The notes below the pieces were generated by a model. It was not told the origin of the DNA, did no database searches, and worked only from the letters and a program-made list of their open reading frames with translations. A program made the translations under genes and the position numbers. Of a stretch of 64,000 bases of DNA, positions 25,333-34,583 are shown piece after piece (positions within the stretch are counted from its first letter, which is position 1; each line of letters opens with the position of its first letter). The stretch comes from an uncultured Bacteroides sp. (GTDB taxonomy: Bacteria; Bacteroidota; Bacteroidia; Bacteroidales; Bacteroidaceae). The DNA lies in assembly GCA_900766195.1 (NCBI GenBank), contig CAAFUN010000116.1, positions 13,130 through 77,129 on the forward strand, written 5' to 3'.

Positions 25333-28300
25333 TCAATTTATATCCAAATGTTCAGTCTCACGGACTTTTTCTTTTTCTTCTATGCGCTTTTCCATCATAT
25401 AATATAAAGTGGGAAGCATATAAAGCGTAATGACAGTAGCAAACAGTAGTCCATAGACAATAACTGTGGCAAGCGGACGCTGCACATCCGAACCGATGCC
25501 GGTGGACAGAGATGCAGGCAGCAGACCGAGTATAGCTACAGTAGCAGTCATCAGCACAGGCCTGAAACGATGACGTGTACCCGCTATTACAGCATCACGC
25601 AACCCCATACCCGAAGAGCGCAGATTATTAATGTGAGAAATCATGATCACACCATTCTGTATAGCTACTCCGATGAGGGCTATGAATCCTACTGCTGAAG
25701 ACACGTTGAGCGTCATGCCACGTACATTCAATGCCAGCATACCACCAAACAGAGCCAACGGTACGACAAACATCAATAAAGCGGCTTGACGGAACTTGCC
25801 CAAAGCTGCAAACAGCAGTAGAAGCATGAGTCCCAATGCTAAAGGAACAACCACTCCCAAACGGGCATATGCCCGTGTCTGATTTTCAAACTGACCTGCC
25901 CACTTCAATTGAAAAGCGTTGTGATCATATTTCACGTTACGGCTTATAGCACGGTTGGCTTGTTGCAAAAAAGAAGTCAAATCCGTACCACGCAGATTGA
26001 CATGCACCGTAAGGTGACGCTTATTCATCTCACGCGAAATGGTGCTGGCACCGGTAGTCATCTTAATCTCGGCAACCTGACTTAGAGGTATCTTTGCTCC
26101 TGTTGACGAAGTAAGCATCAGGTTACCTATGTTCTCGGGCGTATTGCGACTACCTTCATCAAAACGACAAATGACGTCATAAGATTTGCTTCCGATAAAG
26201 ATCTGCGAGATAGCCTTTCCACCAATAGCCAATTCTATCAAGTCAGATACATCCGAAATGTTCAAACCGTACTGGGCTATACGAGCGCGATCAGCAATAA
26301 TCTGCAACTGCGGCATCGGAGGTTCCTGATCAATGGCTACATCCACAGCACCCGGCACTGTCTTAATGGCTTTTTCCACTTCTTCGCCTATACGACGTGT
26401 TTCAGCAATATCGTCACCATATATCTTTATGGCGAGATCACTATGTGCTCCTGCTATCTGATCCATCACCATATCCATGATGGGTTGTGAGAAGCTGACC
26501 GAATATCCGGGAAGCTTCTGCAACGAATCATTCATTGCTTCAACCAGTTCGGCTTTGGTACGTCCACTTTTCCAAGTGTCATAGGGTTTCAGACCTACAG
26601 CACATTCCACATGCGACAAAGAGAATGCTTCCGCCCCTTCGTCATCACGTCCCACCTGCGTCATGGCATAAGACACTTCGGGAAACTTGCATACTTCTTT
26701 ACGAAGTTCCTCTCCCATTTGCTTTGACTTCTCAATTGAGATGCCCGGAGGTAATTGTACCTGTATCCAAAGAGAACCTTCATCCAATGGAGGAAGAAAG
26801 TCTTTACCAACCATCCAACTCAATCCGCCTGCCAATATCAAAATAACAGCCAATGCGCCAAGCACCAGTTTATGTTTGTCCAATATCTTTAGTGTTTGCG
26901 CATGATAGGCAGTAGTCATCCGTTCGAGCCATTTGTTATGATAGATTTTGCGAGGCTTACGGTAGGCCACAAATGCCAAACCGGGGATAAGGAACAATGC
27001 CACAGCCAAAGCGCCGAGTAATGCGTAACCTACGGTATATGCCATCGGTGTAAACAACTTGCTTTCTATATGCTCAAAAGCAAACAGAGGCAAGTAAGCG
27101 GTAATAATAATTAAGGTGGAAAAGAAGATAGGACGTGCCACTTCGGTAGCCCGGTTCAGGAGTGAATCCTCCGTCAACATCTCCGAAGCATGTCGCTCAC
27201 GTTTCTTCAAAATAGTTTCCATCATCACTATGGCTCCGTCTACCAGTATACCAAAGTCTATCGCTCCGAGTGAAAGCAGATTGGCGGGAATATTGGTCAG
27301 GTGCATCAGTATAAACGCCACCAGCAAAGACAACGGTATGGTGACCGCTACAAGCAAAGCGCCACGCCAACTTCCTAAGAACAAGATTAGAACAAGTATC
27401 ACCAACATCATACCTTCAAACAGTGTGTGCGAAACGGTATGTAACGTGGTATTTACCAGATTAGTGCGATCCATGAAAGGATGAATATGCGTTCCTTTAG
27501 GAAGAATCTCGTTATTCAATTCATCTACAGCCTTGTGTACACCTTTCAACACATGCGAAGGATTTTCACCGCGTAGCATCTGTACAATGCCTTCCACACC
27601 ATCGGAGTAATGACGTTCTCCATCATCAAATCCTAATACTCCCTTACGTTCCAGATTACCATACTTAAGTGTACCGATATCCCTTAAGTAAACAGGTGAA
27701 CCGTTTTCCGACTTCAACACCACATTGCCTAAATCATCCAGATTCTTCACCAACCCGATGCCACGAACTACGTAACTTAGATCACCGTGACTAAGCATAC
27801 TTCCTCCGGCATTTACGTTGTTCTGATTGATCTTTTCGGTCACATCCGCCAACGAAAGATTATACTCCTCCAACTTTTGCGGATTGATCTCAATTTGATA
27901 TTGAGTGGTGATTCCACCATAATTACTCACATCCGCCACACCGGTCACCTGCTTTAGATAAGGAATAATCACCCATTTATGCAGATCGGTCATAGCGCGC
28001 AAATCAAGGCTGTCGCTCTCTATGATATAGCGGAATATCTCACCGGTAGGTGCAGTAAGCGGATTAAGTCCCGGCACTGCACCATAAGGCAGTTCCACAT
28101 CCACCAAACGTTCCTGAACACGTTGCCGTGCCCAGTAATCGTCAACGCCATCATCAAACACCAGTACCACCGTACTGAGTCCGAAGGTATTTTTACTTCG
28201 CATCACATTCAGTCCCGGCATACCGTTCACCGCCCTTTCAACAGGGATTGTAATCTGTTGCTCTATCTCTTCGGCAGCAAGTCCGGGCACCTGCGTCACA

Positions 28301-28446
28301 ATCTGCACGGTAGTGTCCGAAATATCAGGATAAGCATCAATAGCCAACTGTGTCCATGAATAATAACCCACAGCAGCAATAAAACAAAAGATGACGAACA
28401 TCAAACCTCGTCGATGTAACGCCAAATGAATCAATTTCTTCAGCAT
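25333..28446 (-). CDS. CusA/CzcA-family heavy-metal RND efflux pump
   Basis: A 1037-residue inner-membrane pump. The heavy-metal efflux signature DFGILVDGAIVMMET (residues about 397-411, with proton-relay Asp residues) and N-terminal PDISDTTVQIVTQVPGLA place it in the HME-RND class. About 12 membrane helices and two large periplasmic loops are expected. Length is usual. The metal is not certain: the loop that carries Met clusters in Cu-specific CusA is poor in Met here (DDEGAEAFSLSHVE), which fits a divalent-metal (Zn/Co/Ni/Cd) CzcA-like pump at least as well. It is in an operon with adaptor and outer-membrane factor. Confidence 0.93.
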   Translation of the reverse strand: MLKKLIHLALHRRGLMFVIFCFIAAVGYYSWTQLAIDAYPDISDTTVQIVTQVPGLAAEEIEQQITIPVERAVNGMPGLNVMRSKNTFGLSTVVLVFDDGVDDYWARQRVQERLVDVELPYGAVPGLNPLTAPTGEIFRYIIESDSLDLRAMTDLHKWVIIPYLKQVTGVADVSNYGGITTQYQIEINPQKLEEYNLSLADVTEKINQNNVNAGGSMLSHGDLSYVVRGIGLVKNLDDLGNVVLKSENGSPVYLRDIGTLKYGNLERKGVLGFDDGERHYSDGVEGIVQMLRGENPSHVLKGVHKAVDELNNEILPKGTHIHPFMDRTNLVNTTLHTVSHTLFEGMMLVILVLILFLGSWRGALLVAVTIPLSLLVAFILMHLTNIPANLLSLGAIDFGILVDGAIVMMETILKKRERHASEMLTEDSLLNRATEVARPIFFSTLIIITAYLPLFAFEHIESKLFTPMAYTVGYALLGALAVALFLIPGLAFVAYRKPRKIYHNKWLERMTTAYHAQTLKILDKHKLVLGALAVILILAGGLSWMVGKDFLPPLDEGSLWIQVQLPPGISIEKSKQMGEELRKEVCKFPEVSYAMTQVGRDDEGAEAFSLSHVECAVGLKPYDTWKSGRTKAELVEAMNDSLQKLPGYSVSFSQPIMDMVMDQIAGAHSDLAIKIYGDDIAETRRIGEEVEKAIKTVPGAVDVAIDQEPPMPQLQIIADRARIAQYGLNISDVSDLIELAIGGKAISQIFIGSKSYDVICRFDEGSRNTPENIGNLMLTSSTGAKIPLSQVAEIKMTTGASTISREMNKRHLTVHVNLRGTDLTSFLQQANRAISRNVKYDHNAFQLKWAGQFENQTRAYARLGVVVPLALGLMLLLLFAALGKFRQAALLMFVVPLALFGGMLALNVRGMTLNVSSAVGFIALIGVAIQNGVIMISHINNLRSSGMGLRDAVIAGTRHRFRPVLMTATVAILGLLPASLSTGIGSDVQRPLATVIVYGLLFATVITLYMLPTLYYMMEKRIEEKEKVRETEHLDIN

Positions 28447-28450
28447 GGCA

Positions 28451-29557
28451 TCAACGGGCGTCTATTAGGTAAAAAGCACCTCCTGATACAATGGAGTCTC
28501 CCGACTTCAATCCGGACAGTACCACTGTCTTATTGCCACTTTCCACCGAAGTGGTTATCTCTTGCTTCCGGAATGTATGGTTGCCCGTAGAAAGCAGCAC
28601 ATACGGATGATCCTGATGCTGCAAGATAGCGGATGTGGGAATAAGCAGAGCACTTCCGCCCTTATCCGTCAGTCTTACCGAGCCATACATACCCGGCTTC
28701 ATAGTCCGGTCGGCATTGTTGCATTCCACAAGTACTTCTATAGAGCGGGTCTCTTCATTAAGCATCTCGCTAATATGATAGATACGTCCGTCAATCCACT
28801 TGCCGGGCATCGACACCAGTTCCACCTGTACTTTATCCAGCGAACGGATCAGGGGCATATCCTTTTCCTTCACATTGGCCGAAACCCAAACTTTGTTTAA
28901 GTCGGCAATAACAGCGACCGGTTCGGCATCATCTTTCAGATATTGACCCAACACAATATTATCCGTAACCACCTCGCCTGCTAAAGGAGAACGTACAATG
29001 AGGGGTTGACCCAATACCAGGGTAGACGGATTGATCTGAAAAACTTTCAAGGCACTAAGAGCATTCTCATACTCCTTTTTTTTCAGTTGATAATCCACCT
29101 CGGCCTCATCAAGATCTTTCTGAGCAGCCACCTTATTGGCCAAAAGATCTTTTTCGCGTCGATAGTTTTTCTGTGCAAGCGCCATTTCTTGTTTAGCCTG
29201 ATAATAAGCTTTGCCTGCTTCAAAGAAAGACGGTGAACTGATTTCAAACACCGGACTACCTTTACTTACCTTCTGCCCCAGACGAACAAAAGATTTGGTA
29301 ATCCGTCCGGCAAACGGTGAAGCTATTTCAGCATAATTAGTAGGAATGGCCTTTACCACTCCCGAAACGGTAAAAGCCTGTTGAAAGGTTTCTTCTTTCA
29401 CCACAGCTATTTTCAACTTCTGAAGAATAGGAGAATTTGATGCTACCACAATGGTATCACCATGCATAGTGTAATCCGGTTGAGTATTTTCAGTTTTTCT
29501 CTCACCACACGAACAAACTACCACGCCTACAAGGCAGAGTAATCCCAAGTATTTCAT
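28451..29557 (-). CDS. RND efflux periplasmic adaptor lipoprotein (CusB/CzcB type)
   Basis: A 368-residue membrane fusion protein. The lipoprotein signal LVGVVVCSC gives Cys17. Then come a barrel/lipoyl half (IASPFAGRITKSFVRLGQKV, about residue 80), an alpha-hairpin (about 110-160, KQEMALAQKNYRREKD), the second lipoyl half (VRSPLAGEVV), and a C-terminal beta domain. It links the RND pump to the outer-membrane duct and may pass metal to the pump. It lies 4 bases before the RND gene, so translation is probably coupled. Confidence 0.92.
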   Translation of the reverse strand: MKYLGLLCLVGVVVCSCGERKTENTQPDYTMHGDTIVVASNSPILQKLKIAVVKEETFQQAFTVSGVVKAIPTNYAEIASPFAGRITKSFVRLGQKVSKGSPVFEISSPSFFEAGKAYYQAKQEMALAQKNYRREKDLLANKVAAQKDLDEAEVDYQLKKKEYENALSALKVFQINPSTLVLGQPLIVRSPLAGEVVTDNIVLGQYLKDDAEPVAVIADLNKVWVSANVKEKDMPLIRSLDKVQVELVSMPGKWIDGRIYHISEMLNEETRSIEVLVECNNADRTMKPGMYGSVRLTDKGGSALLIPTSAILQHQDHPYVLLSTGNHTFRKQEITTSVESGNKTVVLSGLKSGDSIVSGGAFYLIDAR

Positions 29558-29632
29558 TTGCTATATTGTATAAAGATAATTAATGGAAGAGCGATAATCC
29601 GCTACTTCAATACATTCACTAAACTTTGTGTA

Positions 29633-29968
29633 TTACAATATGCAAGGAGGAGCACGTGAAGAACAAACAGTATCAGTAATATAAAATAAAGACTTCTTTA
29701 CGGCAGTAAGAACTGATCTGAGAAAAAGCCACAAACAAGCGAAAAAAGCTAAAGGAGTGAAAAACTCTACAGCGGCATTCAGCCACGCAATAGTTTCAAG
29801 CTCTCCTCCTTGATGTCCATGATGAGCTCCCGGAAGGAACGGATGGGAATGGGTAATAATATGATTATGGACAACATGAGTATGAACAAAGGCTGTATTT
29901 CCTATATGATAGTATAAAAACAATACCACCAAAAGATACCTGAATATGATTTGTAGCACCTTCTTCAT
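29633..29968 (-). CDS. His-rich small membrane protein at the head of the metal efflux operon
   Basis: A 111-residue protein with an N-terminal membrane segment or signal (residues about 5-24). A periplasmic His-rich loop (about 28-54) includes HTHVVHNHIITHSH and GAHHGHQGG with ten His, and a second membrane segment (about 64-88) follows. No family was recognised. The His cluster and position 75 bases before the adaptor gene, same strand, suggest a metal-binding helper or sensor for the efflux pump. The C-terminus (VCSSRAPPCIL) adds two Cys. Confidence 0.7.
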   Translation of the reverse strand: MKKVLQIIFRYLLVVLFLYYHIGNTAFVHTHVVHNHIITHSHPFLPGAHHGHQGGELETIAWLNAAVEFFTPLAFFACLWLFLRSVLTAVKKSLFYITDTVCSSRAPPCIL

Positions 29969-30117
29969 AAAATCTTTGCAAAGGTATTAACTTTCTTATA
30001 ATTATAGGATTAAATAATGAGTTTTTTGCACAAACGAAATGAGATCTTGTTCCTAGACAGCTTCTTCATTTTACAATAAGGTTTCATTTTATCCTCATTA
30101 GCAACATTAATCCAATC

Positions 30118-30230
30118 AATCAAGTAAGAAGAAAAACGAAAAAGTGTTCTTCCTACTTTTCTTTTCCGACCTCTCACATCACCGTATGTGCCGTTTGACA
30201 TACGGCATTTCTTTATTTCGATGCAATTTA
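30118..30230 (-). mobile_element. Group II intron 3' end fragment (domains V and VI)
   Basis: On the minus strand ATGCCGTATGTCAAACGGCA followed by CATACGGTGATGTGAGAGG has the form of a bacterial group II intron domain V: GCCGTATG pairs with CATACGGT around a short upper stem. It is followed by a domain VI-like hairpin (AAGTAGGAAGAA with TTTCTTCTTACTT) ending near 30118. No intron-encoded reverse transcriptase is nearby, so this is a remnant. The basis is recall of the domain V pattern and visible pairing. Confidence 0.65.
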
Positions 30231-30894
30231 CTGTAATACTCTATTAAAGTAGATAACCCGCTTATTTTAAATAATCATTAGTGATTGCCTTTATCAATTT
30301 CCAGCTATCCCCTATAAATCAATATTTCAAGCGAGTATTAGCGTGTTTCCAGACATAAAACTTACTAATGCAACACCTCTGCATGTCTGCAAACTGAAAG
30401 TATTCCCTCCAACCATGCATAAACTAATGAAGTTTTGCTTTGCACTTATCCTAACCTGTACCATTATTACTTCCCGTCAACTCTTTCACAAAAGCTTTCA
30501 GGATAAAATAATTTTAGTTTGGGCAAATAAACGGCAATCACCCATATGCATATAAAACGGATAGTCCAAGAACTTCATGCCTTTGACATAACAAACTATA
30601 GACTTATCTAGATTAACCTTTAGGGAAACTTAAGTTGTAGGTGCCGAACGAAACCTTTTGCAAACATTGGATACCGATTGACTTTTGTAAATTGACAGAA
30701 AAGCATCCCCACTAATGTGTTCAGCTTGTAAATCTCTTTTAGTGCTTATCTATTCCTTATTGGGCAACTAATATCCTGAATATTTCTTTATTAAATTTAC
30801 TTGTTATTTGAAAGAATAATATTATTTTTGTCAGGAAAGCCTTTTTTACTAAGGGTCTGTTTATTCGAAAACTATTACTTAACTTCTATATTCT
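30231..30894. other. Gene-free, apparently decayed stretch
   Basis: No convincing gene on either strand. A short frame at 30418-30555 begins with a signal-like MKFCFALILTCTIIT but ends after about 45 codons with no partner, and looks like the stump of a lost exported protein. A TATTTTTG box at 30823-30830 fits TAnnTTTG and could be the promoter of the broken sigma gene downstream. Confidence 0.45.
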
Positions 30895-31059
30895 ATGATT
30901 ATGGCATCATTTAGAGCAACATTGCAGTCTGCAGAAGAAGACTATGACGTACTACACCCCGAGTATGAATTAATTTGTAAACTCAAATCTGGAAATCATC
31001 AAGCATTTGAATCTCTATATTATAAATATATTCATCAAGTATGTTTGGCAACATATTAA
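30895..31059 (+). pseudogene. N-terminal remnant of an ECF sigma-70 factor
   Basis: An open frame of 54 codons ends abruptly. The segment YELICKLKSGNHQAFESLYY (about residues 25-44) fits the start of ECF sigma region 2 (family pattern: xLxxGdxxAFexLYxkY). Full-length factors are about 180 residues. None of the region 2.4 or 4 sequence follows in any frame before the M60 gene. In Bacteroides such sigma factors, with an anti-sigma and SusC/SusD pair, control glycan loci; those partners are absent here. Confidence 0.65.
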
Positions 31060-31341
31060 ACAAAAATGACATTCCTCATTGCGCGATGAAAAAAGTTAGA
31101 TTCGAATATCTTCACAGAATATTCGTCAATGACTTTAGAAAAGCCTGTAAACCTAAAAATTATCTGTATTAACTAAAGATTGAAAACTATACCTCCAAGC
31201 TAAATGTACGGTTGAAGCCAAAGTTTCCAGTTATAATGGAACAAGTTTCTTATAGAAGCTTCGCTTTCAACTGATCTCTTTTTAAACCCTTTGAAACAGT
31301 AGAATCGAAAGAAATATATTTTAAATAAAAACATTATCACT
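31060..31341. other. Intergenic stretch before the M60 lipoprotein gene
   Basis: AT-rich DNA of 282 bases without a recognisable gene. It probably includes debris of the sigma gene and the leader of the M60 gene. Confidence 0.4.
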
Positions 31342-33567
31342 ATGAGAAGAACATTTCTAAGTATATTGTATTTAAATGCAATTATCTTATTGGGAATAAA
31401 TTTTGCATCTTGCAAAAGTGAAGAAATAGAAGGCAGTTATATTCAACTGGCAGAAAAAAGTTACACCTTTCCTATCAAAGGAGAAACCCGTACCATTGAT
31501 GTCAGTACAAACATTCAGAATATCACAGCCTATTCTCCAAATCAGGAAGATTGGGCTACTTTCTCCTATGAAAAAGGAAAACTGACAGTCACCACGAAAG
31601 ACAATAATACTAATTCTGAGCGGAAAATGACAATCTGGCTTAAGGGTGCCGGAACAACCACCTTATTTGATATAACGCAATACAGTTGGCAATCAAGCGT
31701 CAACCATTTAGCTAAAGATATTAAGTTAAAAGTTAAAGATGGATCAGCCTCATCCCAACAGTCAGATGACTCGGGAATCAAAGAGAGTTACGATGGAGAT
31801 ATAAATACTATGTATCATTCAAAGTGGGATAAATCAGATCTGCCCATAACGTTGACTTACAATTTTGAGGGTATTAACACAATGGACTATATACTATATA
31901 ATCCGCGTCCCACAGGAACAAATGGAAATTTTCAGGAGTTCGATCTGTATATTGCAACAGAAAGTAGTAAGGAGTATAAAAAATATGGCTCATACAACTT
32001 CAACGGATCATCTGCTGTATCAATAATTAAATTTGAATCACCGATAGAAAAGCCTACTTCAATAAAGTTTGTCGTCAACAGCGGAACAGAAGGATATGTA
32101 TCTTGCGCTGAGATGGAATTTTATCAAAAGAACCCTGTTGATTTCAATGAACTCTCCATTTTTACAGATAAAACATGTAGTGAGTTAAAACCAGGTCTAG
32201 ACCGTAAGGCTATAGATGAAATAAAAGTGGAACTTTACCGTAATATAGCTATTGACTTATTTAAGAACAGAATAGACCGAAAGGATTTCCGCGTTCAGGA
32301 ATATAAGTCTTGGATACATCCTGATATACAAGCCAAAATAAACAAAACGGCACCGTATAGCCTGAGAGACAATCCTACAGGAATAGTAGCGATTGGAAAA
32401 GAAAGCTTAATATTACTGGCTGATAATATAGGAAACAAAAATGTCACCCTCTCATTTGTGGACGCCCAAGATGTAACAAATATGGGTGGGAAATCTTATT
32501 TCTTAAAAGATGGATTAAACGTCATAACGCCAGATAATGACGGACTAATATATATCATGTATCACACGAGAACAGGTACAGAACAACCTGTCAAAATCAA
32601 TTTCGTAACAGGTAAGGTTAATGGATATTTTGATAGCCAAAAGCATAAAAAAGAAGACTGGAAAAGTCTCTTAAGTCAAGCTACGTACGGGATATTTGAC
32701 CTTGTAGGTAAATATGCACATATGACATTCCAGACCGAAGCTTTCCGTCAATATACTCCTGATGGTATGGGCTTAATAAATAAATATGATGATATAGTCA
32801 GGCTGGAGCAAGAATTTATGGGCGTGCTCGGCACAGATAAGCAATTTAAAAACAGAATGTATCTTGCCGTTTCAAACAGTGGATACATGTATGCCAGCTC
32901 ATATCACACCGGCTATAACGTTTCAACGCAAAGTAGAATATTAAATAAAGATCAAGATCCTAGTGACTTTGACTCATGGTGGGGACCAGCCCATGAAATT
33001 GGTCACGTCAATCAGACTAGGCCTGGATTAAAATGGATAGGAATGGGAGAAGTCACTAACAATATATTTTCTCAGATGATCGTGGAGAGCTTTGGTCTTG
33101 AAACACGTCTTTCCCGGAGAAATTTTTATGCTTCAGCTCGTCAGAAGTTTTTCGTAAACAAAGAGCCCCATAATCTGAGAAACATCGGAGATGATGTAAT
33201 GGATAAACTTGTTCCTTTTTGGCAATTAAAGTTGTATATGCATAATGTATTGGGCAAAAATGATTTTTATCCGAAAGTATTTGAAAAGGTACGTATAAAT
33301 CCAAATCCTGCTACCAGCGCTAAATGTCAGATTGAGTTTGTTAAAATCTGCTGTGACGTTGCTCAGCTTGATCTGACCAGTTTCTTTGAAAATTCAGGAT
33401 TCCTAACGCCAATAGATACCGAGATAGACGATTATGGAAAAGAGCAATTTACAATAACCCAATCAGAAATAGATGCTTGCAAACAGTATATTACCAGTAA
33501 AAATTATCCCAAACCTCAACATGATTTTTCTCTAATTACAGATAAAACAGTCAATAACTTTAAATAA
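31342..33567 (+). CDS. M60-like (enhancin/mucinase-type) metallopeptidase lipoprotein with BACON and discoidin domains
   Basis: A 741-residue surface lipoprotein. The signal IILLGINFASC gives Cys24. A BACON domain follows (about residues 33-115, carbohydrate or mucin binding), then an F5/8 type C (discoidin-like) domain (about 125-265), then an M60-like catalytic region (about 275-690). The zinc motif is HEIGH (His551, Glu552, His555), with Glu570 in GMGEVTNN as third ligand. M60 proteins such as B. thetaiotaomicron BT4244 cut mucin-type glycoproteins. The next gene encodes a companion BACON/discoidin lipoprotein. In other genomes such genes belong to host-glycan loci; only a broken sigma gene remains upstream here. 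Confidence 0.9.
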   Translation: MRRTFLSILYLNAIILLGINFASCKSEEIEGSYIQLAEKSYTFPIKGETRTIDVSTNIQNITAYSPNQEDWATFSYEKGKLTVTTKDNNTNSERKMTIWLKGAGTTTLFDITQYSWQSSVNHLAKDIKLKVKDGSASSQQSDDSGIKESYDGDINTMYHSKWDKSDLPITLTYNFEGINTMDYILYNPRPTGTNGNFQEFDLYIATESSKEYKKYGSYNFNGSSAVSIIKFESPIEKPTSIKFVVNSGTEGYVSCAEMEFYQKNPVDFNELSIFTDKTCSELKPGLDRKAIDEIKVELYRNIAIDLFKNRIDRKDFRVQEYKSWIHPDIQAKINKTAPYSLRDNPTGIVAIGKESLILLADNIGNKNVTLSFVDAQDVTNMGGKSYFLKDGLNVITPDNDGLIYIMYHTRTGTEQPVKINFVTGKVNGYFDSQKHKKEDWKSLLSQATYGIFDLVGKYAHMTFQTEAFRQYTPDGMGLINKYDDIVRLEQEFMGVLGTDKQFKNRMYLAVSNSGYMYASSYHTGYNVSTQSRILNKDQDPSDFDSWWGPAHEIGHVNQTRPGLKWIGMGEVTNNIFSQMIVESFGLETRLSRRNFYASARQKFFVNKEPHNLRNIGDDVMDKLVPFWQLKLYMHNVLGKNDFYPKVFEKVRINPNPATSAKCQIEFVKICCDVAQLDLTSFFENSGFLTPIDTEIDDYGKEQFTITQSEIDACKQYITSKNYPKPQHDFSLITDKTVNNFK

Positions 33568-33617
33568 GTATGATTTGATTTCAGAATCTTAATAAATTAT
33601 CAAAAAAACAAAGACTT

Positions 33618-34475
33618 ATGCTAAAAAGAATATTTTTGACCATACCCATAATGCTCGTAATCTTACTTTCCGGATGTTCTGATGATAAGAAAACGACATT
33701 CGAAGAAGATGAATTGTTTCTGTCCATAAAACCTAAAGAAGTAACATTTTCGGCAATAGGTGGAAAACAAAGAATATTGGTTACCACTAATGGAGGTAAA
33801 TATACAGTCAATAAATCCAACAATGATGCATGGTGCAGTATTGAAGTTGAAAATAATGTAATCGAAATCGCAACAGAAGAGTATAATAGTATAGGAGAAC
33901 AGCGTAGTACTACATTATCCATAAAGCAGGGCAATATATCAAAAGAAGTAACTGTAATACAAACCGGCAGGCAAAATGCTCCAATTGATCGCATAAATGA
34001 TTGGAAAGTAATATATGCAACAACATGGGTAGCATCAGATCCTCCTCAAAATATACTTGACGGAAATACGACATCTATTTGGCATACAGGGTATGATCCA
34101 AGCCATGAAGGAGAAGCGGACATGCAAAGTAAGATGCCTCAATGGGTAATTATAGATATGAAATATGCCTCTGAACTTGACTCTGTAGCAATCTGTCGAA
34201 GAACCGATAACAACAACTGGGATGTACTTGAAGTATCAGTATGGGTTGGAGATAATCCTAACGGTAAAGATGGTACTATGACCAAAATAGCACAGATATC
34301 ATTACCTCGACAGATACCGGAGAAGGATCCCGAAACAGGACAATGGCTCAATAGTTTCGGTACTAAAGTCTCTAAAAAAGTAACTGGTCGATACGTAAAA
34401 TATATAGTCGAAGAATCAAAAAGACACGTGGCTCAAATCTCAGAAGTCTATGGTTTTGGGATAGCATATAAATAG
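33618..34475 (+). CDS. BACON/discoidin-domain lipoprotein
   Basis: A 285-residue predicted surface lipoprotein (signal LVILLSGC, Cys20). Residues about 33-120 resemble a BACON domain (KEVTFSAIGGKQRILVTTNG then WCSIE and the closing VTVIQTG). Residues about 128-285 resemble an F5/8 type C domain: WKVIYATTWVASDPPQNILD, SIWHTGYD and the closing KYIVEESK. It has no catalytic motif, so it is probably a glycan- or glycoprotein-binding partner of the M60 peptidase 50 bases upstream, in the same transcript. Confidence 0.82.
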   Translation: MLKRIFLTIPIMLVILLSGCSDDKKTTFEEDELFLSIKPKEVTFSAIGGKQRILVTTNGGKYTVNKSNNDAWCSIEVENNVIEIATEEYNSIGEQRSTTLSIKQGNISKEVTVIQTGRQNAPIDRINDWKVIYATTWVASDPPQNILDGNTTSIWHTGYDPSHEGEADMQSKMPQWVIIDMKYASELDSVAICRRTDNNNWDVLEVSVWVGDNPNGKDGTMTKIAQISLPRQIPEKDPETGQWLNSFGTKVSKKVTGRYVKYIVEESKRHVAQISEVYGFGIAYK

Positions 34476-34521
34476 GAGTACGGCTATGAAGATTAAGGAA
34501 CATTAATCACTATACAGAAAC

Positions 34522-34551
34522 CGGCAGATGGAAGAAAAACTCCATCTGCCG
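34522..34551. terminator. Convergent terminator hairpin
   Basis: CGGCAGATGGA (34522-34532) pairs with TCCATCTGCCG (34541-34551) around an 8-base loop, midway between the 3' ends of the BACON lipoprotein and hcp genes. The T-tract is weak on both strands. Confidence 0.6.
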
Positions 34552-34583
34552 ATTATGCAATAAGACTTAACTTAATCTATTCT

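Noticed and set aside
30418..30555. Small exported protein beginning MKFCFALILTCTIIT
   Set aside because: It has no clear ribosome binding site, no partner and no family; it lies in decayed DNA and is treated as a stump.
31200..31240. A second group II intron domain V (GTACGGTTG)
   Set aside because: Only one short word matches; the pairing arm GCCGTA is missing, so the evidence is too thin.
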